Shown here: piece by piece, positions 35,467 through 43,900 of the stretch
Position numbering within the stretch: the stretch's first letter is position 1
Layout of the letters: each line of letters starts with the position of its first letter
Assembly: GCA_027451445.1 (NCBI GenBank)
Contig: DAIDJG010000167.1
Coordinates: forward strand, 1 to 44,441
Direction of reading: 5' to 3'
Source: Singulisphaera sp.
GTDB lineage: Bacteria > Planctomycetota > Planctomycetia > Isosphaerales > Isosphaeraceae
Length of the DNA: 44,441 bases
The notes under the pieces: model-generated
The model's input: the letters and a program-made list of their open reading frames with translations, nothing else
Databases searched by the model: none
What the model was told of the DNA's origin: nothing
Position numbers and translations under genes: made by a program

Positions 35467-36726
35467 TTAGGACAGCACCCGGGCCATCCATTCGGCGAGC
35501 CTCCTCGGAGTCAGTGCCGCCACTTCGGCCCCCGCGTCAACGCAACGTTCGGCCATCTGGCGGTCGTACGCCGCGTTCGCCTCCGAGTCGAGCGCTGCCA
35601 GGCCCAGCACGCGCGCGCCCGATTCCCGCAGGCGCCGGATCGCCGCGATCATTCGCTCGGGGGGACCGCCTTCGAAGAAGTCGGTGACGAGGACGAGAAT
35701 GGTTCGCGTCGGCGAGCGGACCAGGGTCTCGCAGTAGCCGAGGGCCCCCGCGATGTCGGTGCCCCCGCCGAGATGAACGCTCATCAACACTTCCACGGGG
35801 TCGTCCACCTGGTCGGTCAGGTCGACGACCGCCGTGTCGAAAGCCACCAGGCTCACCCGAAGCGCCGGCAACCCCTTGAAAATCCCCGCCATCACGGCGC
35901 TATGGATCACGGAGTCCATCATCGAGCCGCTGCAATCGACGGCCATGATGATATGCCAGGGCATGTGGTGCTCGACCCTGGAGAAGAACAGGAGCGACTG
36001 GAGAATGATCTGCTTGCGCTCGGCATCGTAGTGCTTCAGGTTCTCGCGAATCGTGCGGTGAAAGTCGAGGTTCCGCGCGACCTTGAGCCGGCTCCGCCGC
36101 TGGCGATTGAGACGTCCCCAGAGCACCTGGCGAACATCCTTCGCGATCTTCCGGCGCAGCTCCTCGACAACCTGCCGGACGATCTTCCGAGCCACCTCCA
36201 ACACCTTCGGGCTCATCAACTGCCGAAACGACAACACCGCCTTCAGCAGCTCGTAGTTCGGCTCCAGCTTTTGGAGGACCTGCTCGTCGGTCACGAGCTC
36301 CGTCATCCCGTACCGTTCGAGCGCGTGCCGTTCGAGGACCTCGACCGTCTCCTTGGGGAAGAGCTCGCGCACGTCGTGCAGCCACTCCGGAATGGCCAGC
36401 ACGCTCTCTCCCGGCCCGCCCTGTCGATCCGTACGGACGCCTCGCCCGCCGTATTCGCGACCGTAGAGATAGTCGAGCACGCGCTCCATGCGATCGTAAC
36501 GTCCTTTGCCGTCGAGACCACCCCCGGCGCCGGTCCCTCGGCCGGACGTCGGTCGCCCCTGCCCCCCGGCACCTCGCCCCTGGCCTTGACCCTGACCCTG
36601 GAACTGCCCCGAGGGCCCCTGGCAGCCTCCAAGCGCAGGGTCCGAGAACCGGCCCAGCACGAGCCGCCAGCGCGCCAGCGCAAGCTCATCACGCTCGTCA
36701 GCGGGCAAAGTAGTCCTCCAATCCAT
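35467..36726 (-). CDS. CoxE-like vWA domain protein
   Basis: Partner protein of MoxR AAA+ ATPases. The C-terminal vWA domain has a complete MIDAS: DCSGSM (D264 onward), Thr323 in GGGTDIAG, and Asp349 in LVTDFFEGG, so it should bind a divalent metal and a ligand. The N-terminal half is helical and basic (about 110-245), preceded by a Gly/Gln-rich low-complexity stretch (QGQGQGQGRGAGGQG, about 43-57). ATG 36726 (MDWRTTLPADERDE) is preferred over an upstream TTG at 36747. It overlaps the DUF5682 gene by 29 bases, indicating coupled translation. Such vWA proteins typically bridge a MoxR chaperone to its client. Confidence 0.87.
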   Translation of the reverse strand: MDWRTTLPADERDELALARWRLVLGRFSDPALGGCQGPSGQFQGQGQGQGRGAGGQGRPTSGRGTGAGGGLDGKGRYDRMERVLDYLYGREYGGRGVRTDRQGGPGESVLAIPEWLHDVRELFPKETVEVLERHALERYGMTELVTDEQVLQKLEPNYELLKAVLSFRQLMSPKVLEVARKIVRQVVEELRRKIAKDVRQVLWGRLNRQRRSRLKVARNLDFHRTIRENLKHYDAERKQIILQSLLFFSRVEHHMPWHIIMAVDCSGSMMDSVIHSAVMAGIFKGLPALRVSLVAFDTAVVDLTDQVDDPVEVLMSVHLGGGTDIAGALGYCETLVRSPTRTILVLVTDFFEGGPPERMIAAIRRLRESGARVLGLAALDSEANAAYDRQMAERCVDAGAEVAALTPRRLAEWMARVLS

Positions 36727-39076
36727 CACTGCGCAACGAATCCGCAACGCGCCGATTCACCTCGACGGCTTGCAACAAGTCGTGCTCGGAGAATCCCGCG
36801 AGATCCATCCGGCCCATCCGCCCGGGCGAAACGCACGCACGCGCTGCGATGGTGTCGGCGACGACGTCGCACTCGCGCGGTGTTAGATCGGAGAAGGCGA
36901 GCCGAAGCTCGGGCAACACCTGAATGAAATGGTCCTCATCCCAGTCGCGGAGGACTTCCTGGAACGGGTCGAGCAGCTCCGGCACTTCCCACAAGGCATT
37001 CCGCGCCGAACGCAACAGGCCCCGCACAAAGGCGGCACCCGCGCGTCCGCGATCGCTCGGGCTCAGCAAGTGACCGCGAAGCTGGACGACCAGCTCCGAC
37101 GGTTCCGCCTGCCCATCGCCAAACAGCATCCCCAGCACCGCACCTCGGATCGCGGCCGCCCCGCTCGGAACCGCGAGCAGATCACGCAGCCGGGCCCACC
37201 GCAGCTCGCGACGGCTCGGCGTATCACCCAACGTCCGCGCCACCTGCGCCAGTGCGTTCAACGCATCGAGCACCGGTTTCTCATCCGCCTCGGCGGTTCC
37301 GGCCAGACCGGGAAGCAGATAGCACGCGCGGTCGTACGCCGCGCCGGCGAGCTCGACCGGCCCGACAAGATCATGAGCCTCGAGCGGCTCTCGAGACACA
37401 TGCAGCACCAGCAGCAGCTCGGCCGCTTCCACGAGCGAGACGAACGACGCATCCTCGGCGACGAGCCGGCCGGTCCTCGCGATCAGGTCATGCGCCTGGC
37501 GGTGCAGACCCATCCGGCAGGCCTCCAGCACCAGCCGCGCCGCGACGTCCGCGCGCCGTCCCTGTCCTTTGCGCTCGGCTTCCTCGAACCGCTCCAGCAC
37601 CAGCGCGGTGGCCGCTTCCTCCAGGGTCGAGCCATAGAGCGAGCGTTCGATGAGGCTCGACTCGGCGGCGGGGGTCCAGCGGTACTTCCAGACCTCGTGG
37701 ATCCGCTCCAGCCGCTCGCCCGTGACGTAGTCGGGACCGGTCACATACTCGGCAAACGGGACCCCCAGGAACTTGAGCCGGTGGAAGAACCGGCTTGTGT
37801 CGCGGTCCTTGGCCTTGCGGTAGAGATCGAGCTTCACCTCGCGCGCCTCGATGCGCTCGACGTCGATCTTGAGCCGCGTAGCCGTGCGCCGAAAGTCCTC
37901 GACGATCGGCGGTACCCCGGCCTCCGGGGGGACATCGCCAATCCGGTCGCCCGCGAGCAGCTTGCGCGCCTGCGCCAGGATCGCGACTCCCTCGACGTCC
38001 GCGGCCCCTTTGATGAAGACCGAGCGCACGCCGTCCATCACATCTTCGCGCGAAGGTTTCGCGTGCCCCCGGAGTTGCGCGAGCCGCCGCGACTGCTCCA
38101 GCGCCGCGATCGCCTCGGCCGACGACGCCCCCGACCACCGCTTGCGGCACGCACGCGCCAGCTCGACCACGAGCGAGGCGGCGTCCTTCCCCTCCCAGCG
38201 ACGCTGGTAGAACTCCGGCGCCGGCATGCCGCTGGCGTACCCGTTGAGCCTGTCGAGCTGCTCGAACCCGTACCGCATCAACGCAACCAGCGCATCCGCC
38301 GGCGCCACCTTCACCGGCCGAGGCAGGGCAGGGGAAGTCGTCGGCAAGGCCAACGTGTGGAATCCCCCGGTCACCACCACGACGCGACCCTTCTCCTCCT
38401 CCACCGCCGCAGCCATCGCCGCCTCGCGCGTGTCGCATCCCTCGGCCGCGAGCATCTCCGGCGTGTAGTCGCGCCGGGCGAGAGCGCAATACGCGAGCAC
38501 GTCGCGCATGAACGTCGCCGTGTCTCGCTGCTCGTAATCCACTTCGTAAAGGTGATCCCACAAGTCGTCGGGATCGCGTGCCCCGGTGCGCTCGCAGGTT
38601 TCGCGCAAGAGCCGGCTGTGGGCGAGATAGTGATCCTCGAGCAGGCTCAACGGTTTCGACCCGCCATGCTCCCGGCCCGCGAGCACCATCTCCGGAAACG
38701 TCAAATCGACGAACCGCGCCCTTGCCCCGACGGCCGCCGCCGCGCGGATCGCAGCCAGCTCGGGCGAGTAGTCGCAGAGCGGATAATAGGCCGAATGCCG
38801 GATCGGCCCGATGTCGCCTTCAATCCGCTGGACGAACGTCGTGAAAACCGCGACGGGAAGCCGGGTCTTCGGATGCGTCAACAGCGGGATCAGGAAGCTC
38901 GCATCGCGCGGACCTTCGATCAACACCGCCTCAGGCCGGCGCTCCCGGATCAACCGATCGACGTGCCAGGCGCACGCCGGGCTGTGATGCCGGACCGGGA
39001 AATAGATCACGCGGGCGTCGAGGTCGACGTCCACGTTCAAGGAAGGCTCTTGCGGGCCTCGAGCAGCTCGGTCCAC
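36698..39076 (-). CDS. DUF5682 family protein
   Basis: Large (792 residues) protein of a family without known function. The N-terminal 260 residues carry conserved polar motifs: PVRHHSPACAW (28-33 core), VLIEGP (E54) and VTGGFHT (GGFH 237-240). The order His - Glu - GxxH recalls the TIKI/TraB/ChaN/EreA superfamily of putative metal-dependent enzymes, so this part may be catalytic (inference). The C-terminal 500 residues are long, helical and Arg/Glu/Leu-rich, resembling a TPR-like or HEAT-like scaffold. The GTG at 39076 has AAGGAGGGAGG just upstream, supporting that start despite a 40-base overlap with the MoxR gene; the 3' end overlaps the vWA gene by 29 bases. Confidence 0.78.
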   Translation of the reverse strand: MDRAARGPQEPSLNVDVDLDARVIYFPVRHHSPACAWHVDRLIRERRPEAVLIEGPRDASFLIPLLTHPKTRLPVAVFTTFVQRIEGDIGPIRHSAYYPLCDYSPELAAIRAAAAVGARARFVDLTFPEMVLAGREHGGSKPLSLLEDHYLAHSRLLRETCERTGARDPDDLWDHLYEVDYEQRDTATFMRDVLAYCALARRDYTPEMLAAEGCDTREAAMAAAVEEEKGRVVVVTGGFHTLALPTTSPALPRPVKVAPADALVALMRYGFEQLDRLNGYASGMPAPEFYQRRWEGKDAASLVVELARACRKRWSGASSAEAIAALEQSRRLAQLRGHAKPSREDVMDGVRSVFIKGAADVEGVAILAQARKLLAGDRIGDVPPEAGVPPIVEDFRRTATRLKIDVERIEAREVKLDLYRKAKDRDTSRFFHRLKFLGVPFAEYVTGPDYVTGERLERIHEVWKYRWTPAAESSLIERSLYGSTLEEAATALVLERFEEAERKGQGRRADVAARLVLEACRMGLHRQAHDLIARTGRLVAEDASFVSLVEAAELLLVLHVSREPLEAHDLVGPVELAGAAYDRACYLLPGLAGTAEADEKPVLDALNALAQVARTLGDTPSRRELRWARLRDLLAVPSGAAAIRGAVLGMLFGDGQAEPSELVVQLRGHLLSPSDRGRAGAAFVRGLLRSARNALWEVPELLDPFQEVLRDWDEDHFIQVLPELRLAFSDLTPRECDVVADTIAARACVSPGRMGRMDLAGFSEHDLLQAVEVNRRVADSLRSDGLEDYFAR

Positions 39077-40185
39077 AGCCCTCCCTCCTTCTGGCTTCGC
39101 TGTTTCACAACGACGTCGAAGTACTGCCGGAGCTTCTTCAGGTCGTCTGGATTATCCTTGAGCACCGCTCCCGCGAGATGCCTCGCGACGTGTCCCGGGT
39201 TGAGCCGCCCGTCGCCGTAGTAGTAGGCATCCAGACCCGCCGCCATGCTCACCGACACCGCCTCCGCCGTCGACATCACCGTACTCGGCTTCTCGAGCTG
39301 GATCCCCTCGGACGAGACCCCCTCGCGCAGGTCGTGGAACACCGTCACGAGCAGTTCCACCACCGACCGCTCGACCGTCGCTGGCGCCTGTGACTCGCGC
39401 AAGAGCCGGTCGCACTCGCGGCTCACCAGGTCGATTTCCTGCTTCAGCTCTCGAATCGGGTGCACCGTCTCGAAATTGAACCGTCGCTTCAACGCGCTCG
39501 ACATCTCGTGGACCCCGCGGTCCCGGATATTCGCCGTCGCGATCACGTTGAACCCCGGCTTCGCGTGCAGGACCCGCTCGGCCCCGTCGAGCTCCGGAAT
39601 GATCATGACCTTCTCGGACAGGACACTCACCAACGTATCCTGGATCTCCGGCGGACAGCGTGTGATCTCCTCGAACCGCACGAGCAACCCGTCGCGCATC
39701 GCCACGTACAGCGGCGAGGCCACCAGGGCGCGCTGGGTCGGCCCTTCGGCCAGCAGCAATGCGTAGTTCCACGAATACTTGATATTGTCCTCGGTCGTCC
39801 CCGCGCTCCCCTGGATCGCGTTGACCGACGTCCCCGAGATTGCCGCCGCGAGCAGCTCGGACAGCATCGACTTCGCCGTCCCCGGCTCACCGACGAGCAT
39901 TAGCCCTCGGTTGCTGCTCAGCCCGATAATCGCCCGTTCGACCAGCACGTCGTCGCCAAAGAACTTGCGGCCGACGTCCGGCTTCTTCCCACCGCAGATA
40001 AACGTCCTTATGGCCCGGGGCGACAACTTCCATCCCGGCGGCCGAGGCCCCGTATCGGCTTCGGCCAGCGCCCGCAGCTCCGCCTCGTACAACATCTCGG
40101 CCGAGGGTCGCAACACCGGCGCCGCGCCGTCCTGCGCCACTGGGGCCGGTGCCGCCTCTCCTTCGCTACGTTGCCGCTTGGCCAT
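39037..40185 (-). CDS. MoxR-family AAA+ ATPase
   Basis: First gene of the four-gene operon. Walker A GEPGTAKS (99-106), Walker B-like LLVRFEEI (167-174), sensor-1 Asn219 in IATANIRDRG, and the arginine segment ALKRRF (231-236). The pattern GLMLVGEPGTAKSMLSELLA is typical of the MoxR branch of AAA+ proteins, which act with vWA partners as chaperones that mature or remodel specific complexes. The N-terminal 50 residues are Ala/Pro-rich, the C-terminus a helical lid. ATG 40185 is preceded by GAGGG. It is preceded by the palindrome at 40249-40322. 382 residues, longer than the usual 310-340 owing to the N-terminal extension. Confidence 0.9.
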   Translation of the reverse strand: MAKRQRSEGEAAPAPVAQDGAAPVLRPSAEMLYEAELRALAEADTGPRPPGWKLSPRAIRTFICGGKKPDVGRKFFGDDVLVERAIIGLSSNRGLMLVGEPGTAKSMLSELLAAAISGTSVNAIQGSAGTTEDNIKYSWNYALLLAEGPTQRALVASPLYVAMRDGLLVRFEEITRCPPEIQDTLVSVLSEKVMIIPELDGAERVLHAKPGFNVIATANIRDRGVHEMSSALKRRFNFETVHPIRELKQEIDLVSRECDRLLRESQAPATVERSVVELLVTVFHDLREGVSSEGIQLEKPSTVMSTAEAVSVSMAAGLDAYYYGDGRLNPGHVARHLAGAVLKDNPDDLKKLRQYFDVVVKQRSQKEGGLWTELLEARKSLP

Positions 40186-40248
40186 TCCCGTGGACCCTCA
40201 GATTGTGGACCCGTCAGACGATCGGCCTCTGACGAGGGAGGAGAGTTT

Positions 40249-40322
40249 GGCCACGGATGAAACACGGATTTAAAACTCAAAGGATCTCTTATCCGTGTTT
40301 CATCCGTGTTTCATCCGTGGCC
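40249..40322. repeat. GATG-unit inverted repeat upstream of the MoxR operon
   Basis: Left arm GGCCACGGATGAAACACGGA (40249 on); right arm 40291-40322, its complement, with one additional CCGTGTTTCAT unit. Units are CACGGATGAAA about 11-12 bases apart. Loop about 21 bases. It lies 64 bases before the MoxR start codon, inside the likely leader. Confidence 0.82.
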
Positions 40323-41176
40323 CTGTTCTCGGGCTTTTCTCATGGTACCGAAGCCGCTATTCGGAATCGAAGACCCCTTAGTTTTCAAGGGGTTCCGAAT
40401 TTCCGAATTTCCGATAAGCGATGTCGACGAAAGTGAAGACTTCGGAATCATTCGCCATTTGATGCCCAGTTCTTGGGCAGTAGGGTTGGCACGAATCAGT
40501 CCAAGATTAGAGGCAGAGAGCGTTACCCGAGTTGCGCACCGCGCACAAGCATGCGCAAAACGCTTCGACAAAGACGTTCCGAGATTTACGAAATATCCGA
40601 AATATACTCTCTGAGGGTTGCCCTGAGAGGAAACTCCCGATCTCGTACGGTTCCGTTGTTCGAACGGCGATCGTCGAAGTTTCAGGGTTAATATGGCCAT
40701 CGACGCCCCGTAACACGATTAGAGGGCGATTCGTGGTTTCCCCGCCTGACGTGAGCCAGACCGACCCATGCGTGGTGCAATGGACTGAAGAGGAGGAACG
40801 GGCCTTGCTGAGAAGTGTTGGCGACATGGTGCACCCACCCTTCACTACTTCTTCCCACCGACCAACCCGGAGTGAGTTGGCGGACGCAAACGGGCCGACC
40901 TGAACCTTAGCCACTCAGTGTACGCCCGTCAGCTCCAAGTGTTCAAGGAAAAAATGGGGCGCCCTCGGTATTTTCGTAGGCTCGTGCCCGGTCACCCCGG
41001 GCCGCTTCGAGTTCACGGACGATTTCATCGACCCGACGACCGTGGCGGGCAGCGGAAGTCGAGGCGGTCAGCGATCGAGTCGAGCGGTTCATGGAATAGT
41101 CCATGGAACCCCAGCGACACCAATTCCTATCCGGGAGCGGTGCGATCCTCGTTCCCCGGCGCCTCGTTTGACGGAG
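40323..41176. other. Decayed intergenic region
   Basis: No intact gene. It holds a hairpin ATTCGGAA...CCCCTT / AAGGGG-TTCCGAAT (40359-40400, seven-base bulge), direct TTTCCGAA repeats next to it, a GAGGG/CCCT hairpin near 40605-40632, and a possible gene remnant at 40955-41053. Base composition is lower in GC than the flanking genes. Confidence 0.5.
40955..41053 (+). pseudogene. Possible gene remnant
   Basis: One frame reads WGALGIFVGSCPVTPGRFEF then TDDFIDPTTVAGS with G or C in the third codon position in 27 of 31 codons (40961-41053), as in real genes here. There is no start codon or ribosome site upstream, and beyond 41053 the frame turns into Arg/Ser-rich sequence. Family not recognised. 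Chance cannot be excluded for so short a stretch. Confidence 0.2.
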
Positions 41177-42241
41177 TCACTTGGCGACGAGCGGCTGGGT
41201 ATAGGCGGACACGTTCCAAACCTTGAACTCGCCCCATGTCGTGAGGTTGCCGGCGGCCGAGGCGAGAATCTTGCCGTCGGGAGTGAAGGCCACGCCGTGA
41301 ACTCGCGAGTCCTTATGCGCGGGGAACGCGCCCCGCGGCTTGCCCGTGGCCATGTCCCACATGCGGATCTTGCCGTCCTGACATCCGGCCGCCAGCACCC
41401 GGCCGTCGGGCGAGAACGCCAGGGTCCAGGCCTGCGTCCGACTGCCCGGCAGCCGGGCGCGCACCTTGTTCGTGGTCAGGTCATAGATCACGATCGAAAA
41501 GTCTCCCAGCGCACAGGCGAGAGTCTTCTCGTCGGGAGAGAGGACAAGCGAATTCGTCATCTTCCCCCACCCCCACGCGGGGAGCGTGGTGCGGACGGTT
41601 TTCGTCTCGAGATCCCAAATTCGGACCGACCCGTCAAAGTAGCCCCCGTACAGCGTCTTGCCATCAGAGCTGATCGCCAGCGCATTCGAGAGCAGCGTCT
41701 TGCCGTCCTTCGCCAATCCGGGATCGAGGGCACCCACTTCGTGGCCGGTGGCGATCTCCCAGATCTTGATCGGCCCCGGGCCGCCGGTGATGACCGTTCG
41801 GTTATCGGGGCTAAACGTCATGCACGTCACGGGGAACGGCGCGGGGACGGTGTATTCAACCTTGATGGTGCGTATTTCCGTACCTCGGTTCGCCTTCCAC
41901 ACCTTCACAAACGGGTTGCCCACCGACGAAGCGATCATGCTGCCGTCGCGGCTGTACGCGAGCCGCTCAACGCTTCCGCCTCCCTCCAGGGTGAAAAGAG
42001 GCTGTCCCGACGCCAGGTCCCAGACCTTGACCTTGTCGCCGCATTCCGACGTCGCGACGGTCTTCCCGTCGGGTGCGATCGCGAGTGTCTCGACCAGACG
42101 CGTGCGCCGATCCAGGAGTGACACCGGCTTCGCGGTCTCGGTGTTCTCGGCAGCGGCCAAGGGTCGTTCCTGGGCCGCGAACAATCCCGACACAGCGACC
42201 AATAACCATAAGGGCCATCCGCCACGCTGAACGAATCGCAT
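41177..42241 (-). CDS. Secreted seven-repeat WD40 propeller protein
   Basis: ATG 42241 (MRFVQRGGWPLWLLVAVSGL) gives a signal peptide, cut near residue 30; an earlier in-frame start adds 23 residues ahead of it and is rejected. Seven WD40-type blades follow, each ending in a W-D-like dipeptide: KVWDLASG, KVWKANRG, KIWEIATG, RIWDLETK, VIYDLTTN, RMWDMATG and KVWNVS, with SPDG/SPDN turns before each. Seven blades suffice for a closed propeller. WD40 proteins are interaction platforms and are unusually frequent in planctomycetes. 354 residues, no additional domain. No operon partner. Confidence 0.87.
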   Translation of the reverse strand: MRFVQRGGWPLWLLVAVSGLFAAQERPLAAAENTETAKPVSLLDRRTRLVETLAIAPDGKTVATSECGDKVKVWDLASGQPLFTLEGGGSVERLAYSRDGSMIASSVGNPFVKVWKANRGTEIRTIKVEYTVPAPFPVTCMTFSPDNRTVITGGPGPIKIWEIATGHEVGALDPGLAKDGKTLLSNALAISSDGKTLYGGYFDGSVRIWDLETKTVRTTLPAWGWGKMTNSLVLSPDEKTLACALGDFSIVIYDLTTNKVRARLPGSRTQAWTLAFSPDGRVLAAGCQDGKIRMWDMATGKPRGAFPAHKDSRVHGVAFTPDGKILASAAGNLTTWGEFKVWNVSAYTQPLVAK

Positions 42242-42789
42242 TGTTCCGCTTCCCCTGAACCCGAGAACCGACGAAGTTCGGACAGATCCAACCCGGGGCG
42301 CATGCATCACGCGCGCACGAAAACCCGCAGCCCTTGCACTCGGAGCGAAGCGATGCCCGCGGCGTCGGACCCGAAGCTCGTAACGCGCGCAACGGTGAGG
42401 CGGATCACGAACGGCGTATACCGCCGAGTGCTATCTCAAACCTAGTCCCGACTTCGCCACGATGCGCGGCACCAGTTCAAGTGACTTGGGAAGCGGTGGA
42501 AACGGACCACGCACTCAATAGAGGACACTTGAGCAAATTCCAAGGACCTTGTTGCGTCTGACACAGCGAGATGAGGAACCGGAAAAACAACGCCGTCCTC
42601 GCAAACTGCCGCGATTTCATGCCCGGTCAGAGTCCGCGTTGGCGTCATATGCTCCCAAGCAGAATCCTCGACCTCACAGGGTTTCCCCTTCACTCATGGG
42701 GACGACCCAGACTGCGCTCGCGCAGCGCATTTGGCACACCACTTGCAGCCCGAGGCGCTCAACCTCTAAGTCATTGAGAGGGCGAGACC
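42242..42789. other. Intergenic region containing a sigma-54 promoter
   Basis: Between the divergent WD40 and holin-like genes. The only clear element is the sigma-54 promoter at 42731-42747. The rest has no supported gene; enhancer sites for a sigma-54 activator would be expected in 42550-42680, but I could not recognise a palindrome there. Confidence 0.5.
42731..42747 (+). promoter_or_regulatory. Sigma-54 (RpoN) promoter
   Basis: TTGGCAC-ACCAC-TTGCA matches the -24/-12 consensus TGGCAC-N5-TTGC(A/T) in every defined position, with the required ten-base spacing between GG and GC. Transcription would start near 42758, about 32 bases before the TTG start at 42790. Such promoters need an AAA+ enhancer-binding activator. 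Confidence 0.72.
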
Positions 42790-43182
42790 TTGGCACAGCA
42801 AGAATCCTTTCTGGAGCGACTCGGACCGGTCGCCCACGACGCAGAACGACTGATTCAACTCCACGGCGATTTGCTACGGAGCGAACTCCGACAGTCGGCC
42901 CACCAGGCGGCGCCCGGCCTGGCGAGTGTTGGAACAGGGGCCGGGCTTGCCCTTGCCAGCGGGCTGCTCGGCTCTCTGACGCTCGTTCATGGCTTGCACC
43001 GTGCGACGCGTCTGCCACTCTGGGGATGCTACGGCCTCGTAAGCGGCGTACTCGGCGTTTTGGGCGTTGGGCTCATGGCGTCGGGGACACGTCGTCTTTC
43101 CGAGGTGAGTTTCATTCCGTACGAGACGCTGGCAACGCTTAAGGAAGATCTCCAGTGGGTCAGGGAAACGACGAAGCCGTGA
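42790..43182 (+). CDS. Holin_3_6 / YqjE-like membrane protein
   Basis: 130-residue protein: an N-terminal amphipathic helix (ERLGPVAHDAERLIQLHGDL), two membrane helices (about 43-66 and 76-99) and a charged C-terminus. This matches the Phage_holin_3_6 / YqjE family (DUF1469), which despite its name is mostly chromosomal and found in stress-related sets with DUF883 or DUF3618 proteins. Start is TTG at 42790, about 32 bases after the sigma-54 start site; GAGAGGGCGAG lies upstream. The 3' end overlaps the next gene. No other phage genes are near. Confidence 0.75.
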   Translation: MAQQESFLERLGPVAHDAERLIQLHGDLLRSELRQSAHQAAPGLASVGTGAGLALASGLLGSLTLVHGLHRATRLPLWGCYGLVSGVLGVLGVGLMASGTRRLSEVSFIPYETLATLKEDLQWVRETTKP

Positions 43183-43724
43183 AGTCGCCTTCCCAACTCC
43201 GGGAGGCGATTGCGGAAACTCGAGCCGCGCTCGGGGCGCATCTGGGCGCCCTGATCGAACCTCAACATCCTAGCGACGGAGACGAATCGATGCCGGGGAA
43301 ATCCGCGACGACACCAAGCGCGAAAAAGAAGCACTCCGCGACGCCGAGCGTGAAGAAGCCGGCGGCCAAACCGAAGAAGACGGACGAGGCCGTCGCCAAG
43401 AGTGACAAAAAGACCAAGCCGGCCAGGAAAACGGCGGCTAAAAAGAGCACGGCCGCGCGTGTGGCCAAGGGCGCGGCCGTCCAGGCGGCGCAGGCTCTCG
43501 ACACGATGGCCGCCGGTGCCGTGGTGGGCGCGGTGAAGGCCGCGGCGGAGTCCGTCAACGAAACCGAAGCAAAGGGACGACGCAAGCCGGCTTCCACCGG
43601 CAAGGTGTTGCGTGAGATCGCACCCGACGCCGCCATGGGAGCGCTCGCTGGAGCCGCTCGAGCGATGATTCCCGAAGGCACCAAGCCCGCAAAGCCGAAA
43701 GCCGCGAAGAAGTCCCATCGGTAA
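43155..43724 (+). CDS. DUF3618-like protein with a histone H1-like basic tail
   Basis: Starts with a short helix (SPSQLREAIAETRAALGAHL) like that of DUF3618 proteins, which accompany YqjE-type membrane proteins. Residues about 45-105 are Lys/Ala/Thr/Pro-rich (KKPAAKPKK, KTAAKKSTAARVAKGAA), as in histone H1-like nucleoid proteins, and the end is again Lys-rich (AKPKAAKKSHR). Between them is an Ala/Gly-rich helical segment. Start: GTG 43155 has AAGGA nine bases upstream; a second GTG at 43179 forms a GTGA overlap with the previous stop codon and is also possible (181 residues). Co-transcribed from the sigma-54 promoter. DNA binding is inferred from charge. Confidence 0.7.
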   Translation: MGQGNDEAVKSPSQLREAIAETRAALGAHLGALIEPQHPSDGDESMPGKSATTPSAKKKHSATPSVKKPAAKPKKTDEAVAKSDKKTKPARKTAAKKSTAARVAKGAAVQAAQALDTMAAGAVVGAVKAAAESVNETEAKGRRKPASTGKVLREIAPDAAMGALAGAARAMIPEGTKPAKPKAAKKSHR

Positions 43725-43900
43725 GTCGGCATATTCCTGTACCCATGAACCGCGACGGTTTCATGCGCGGCCAGAATTCGCGATTCCACGCCGGGATCCG
43801 TCAAGGGGCGGCGAAGCTCGGAGGATTGTCGGGGAACCGCAGCCCGCGTCCACCGTGCGGCGCCTTGCGTCACTGTGGGATCGACGGCTAAACTCCGACG

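Noticed and set aside
36929-39220. 763-residue open frame opposite DUF5682
   Set aside because: Antisense shadow of a high-GC gene: Arg/His/Pro/Leu-rich with no family character, whereas the minus-strand frame has conserved motifs, a strong ribosome site and operon overlaps.
40311-40700. 129-residue minus-strand frame upstream of the MoxR operon
   Set aside because: It lies across hairpins and direct repeats, has irregular codon use and no recognisable domain.
42790-43182. Prophage holin
   Set aside because: The family name refers to phage, but there are no other phage genes, and YqjE-like chromosomal members are common; the partner gene and sigma-54 promoter suggest a host function.
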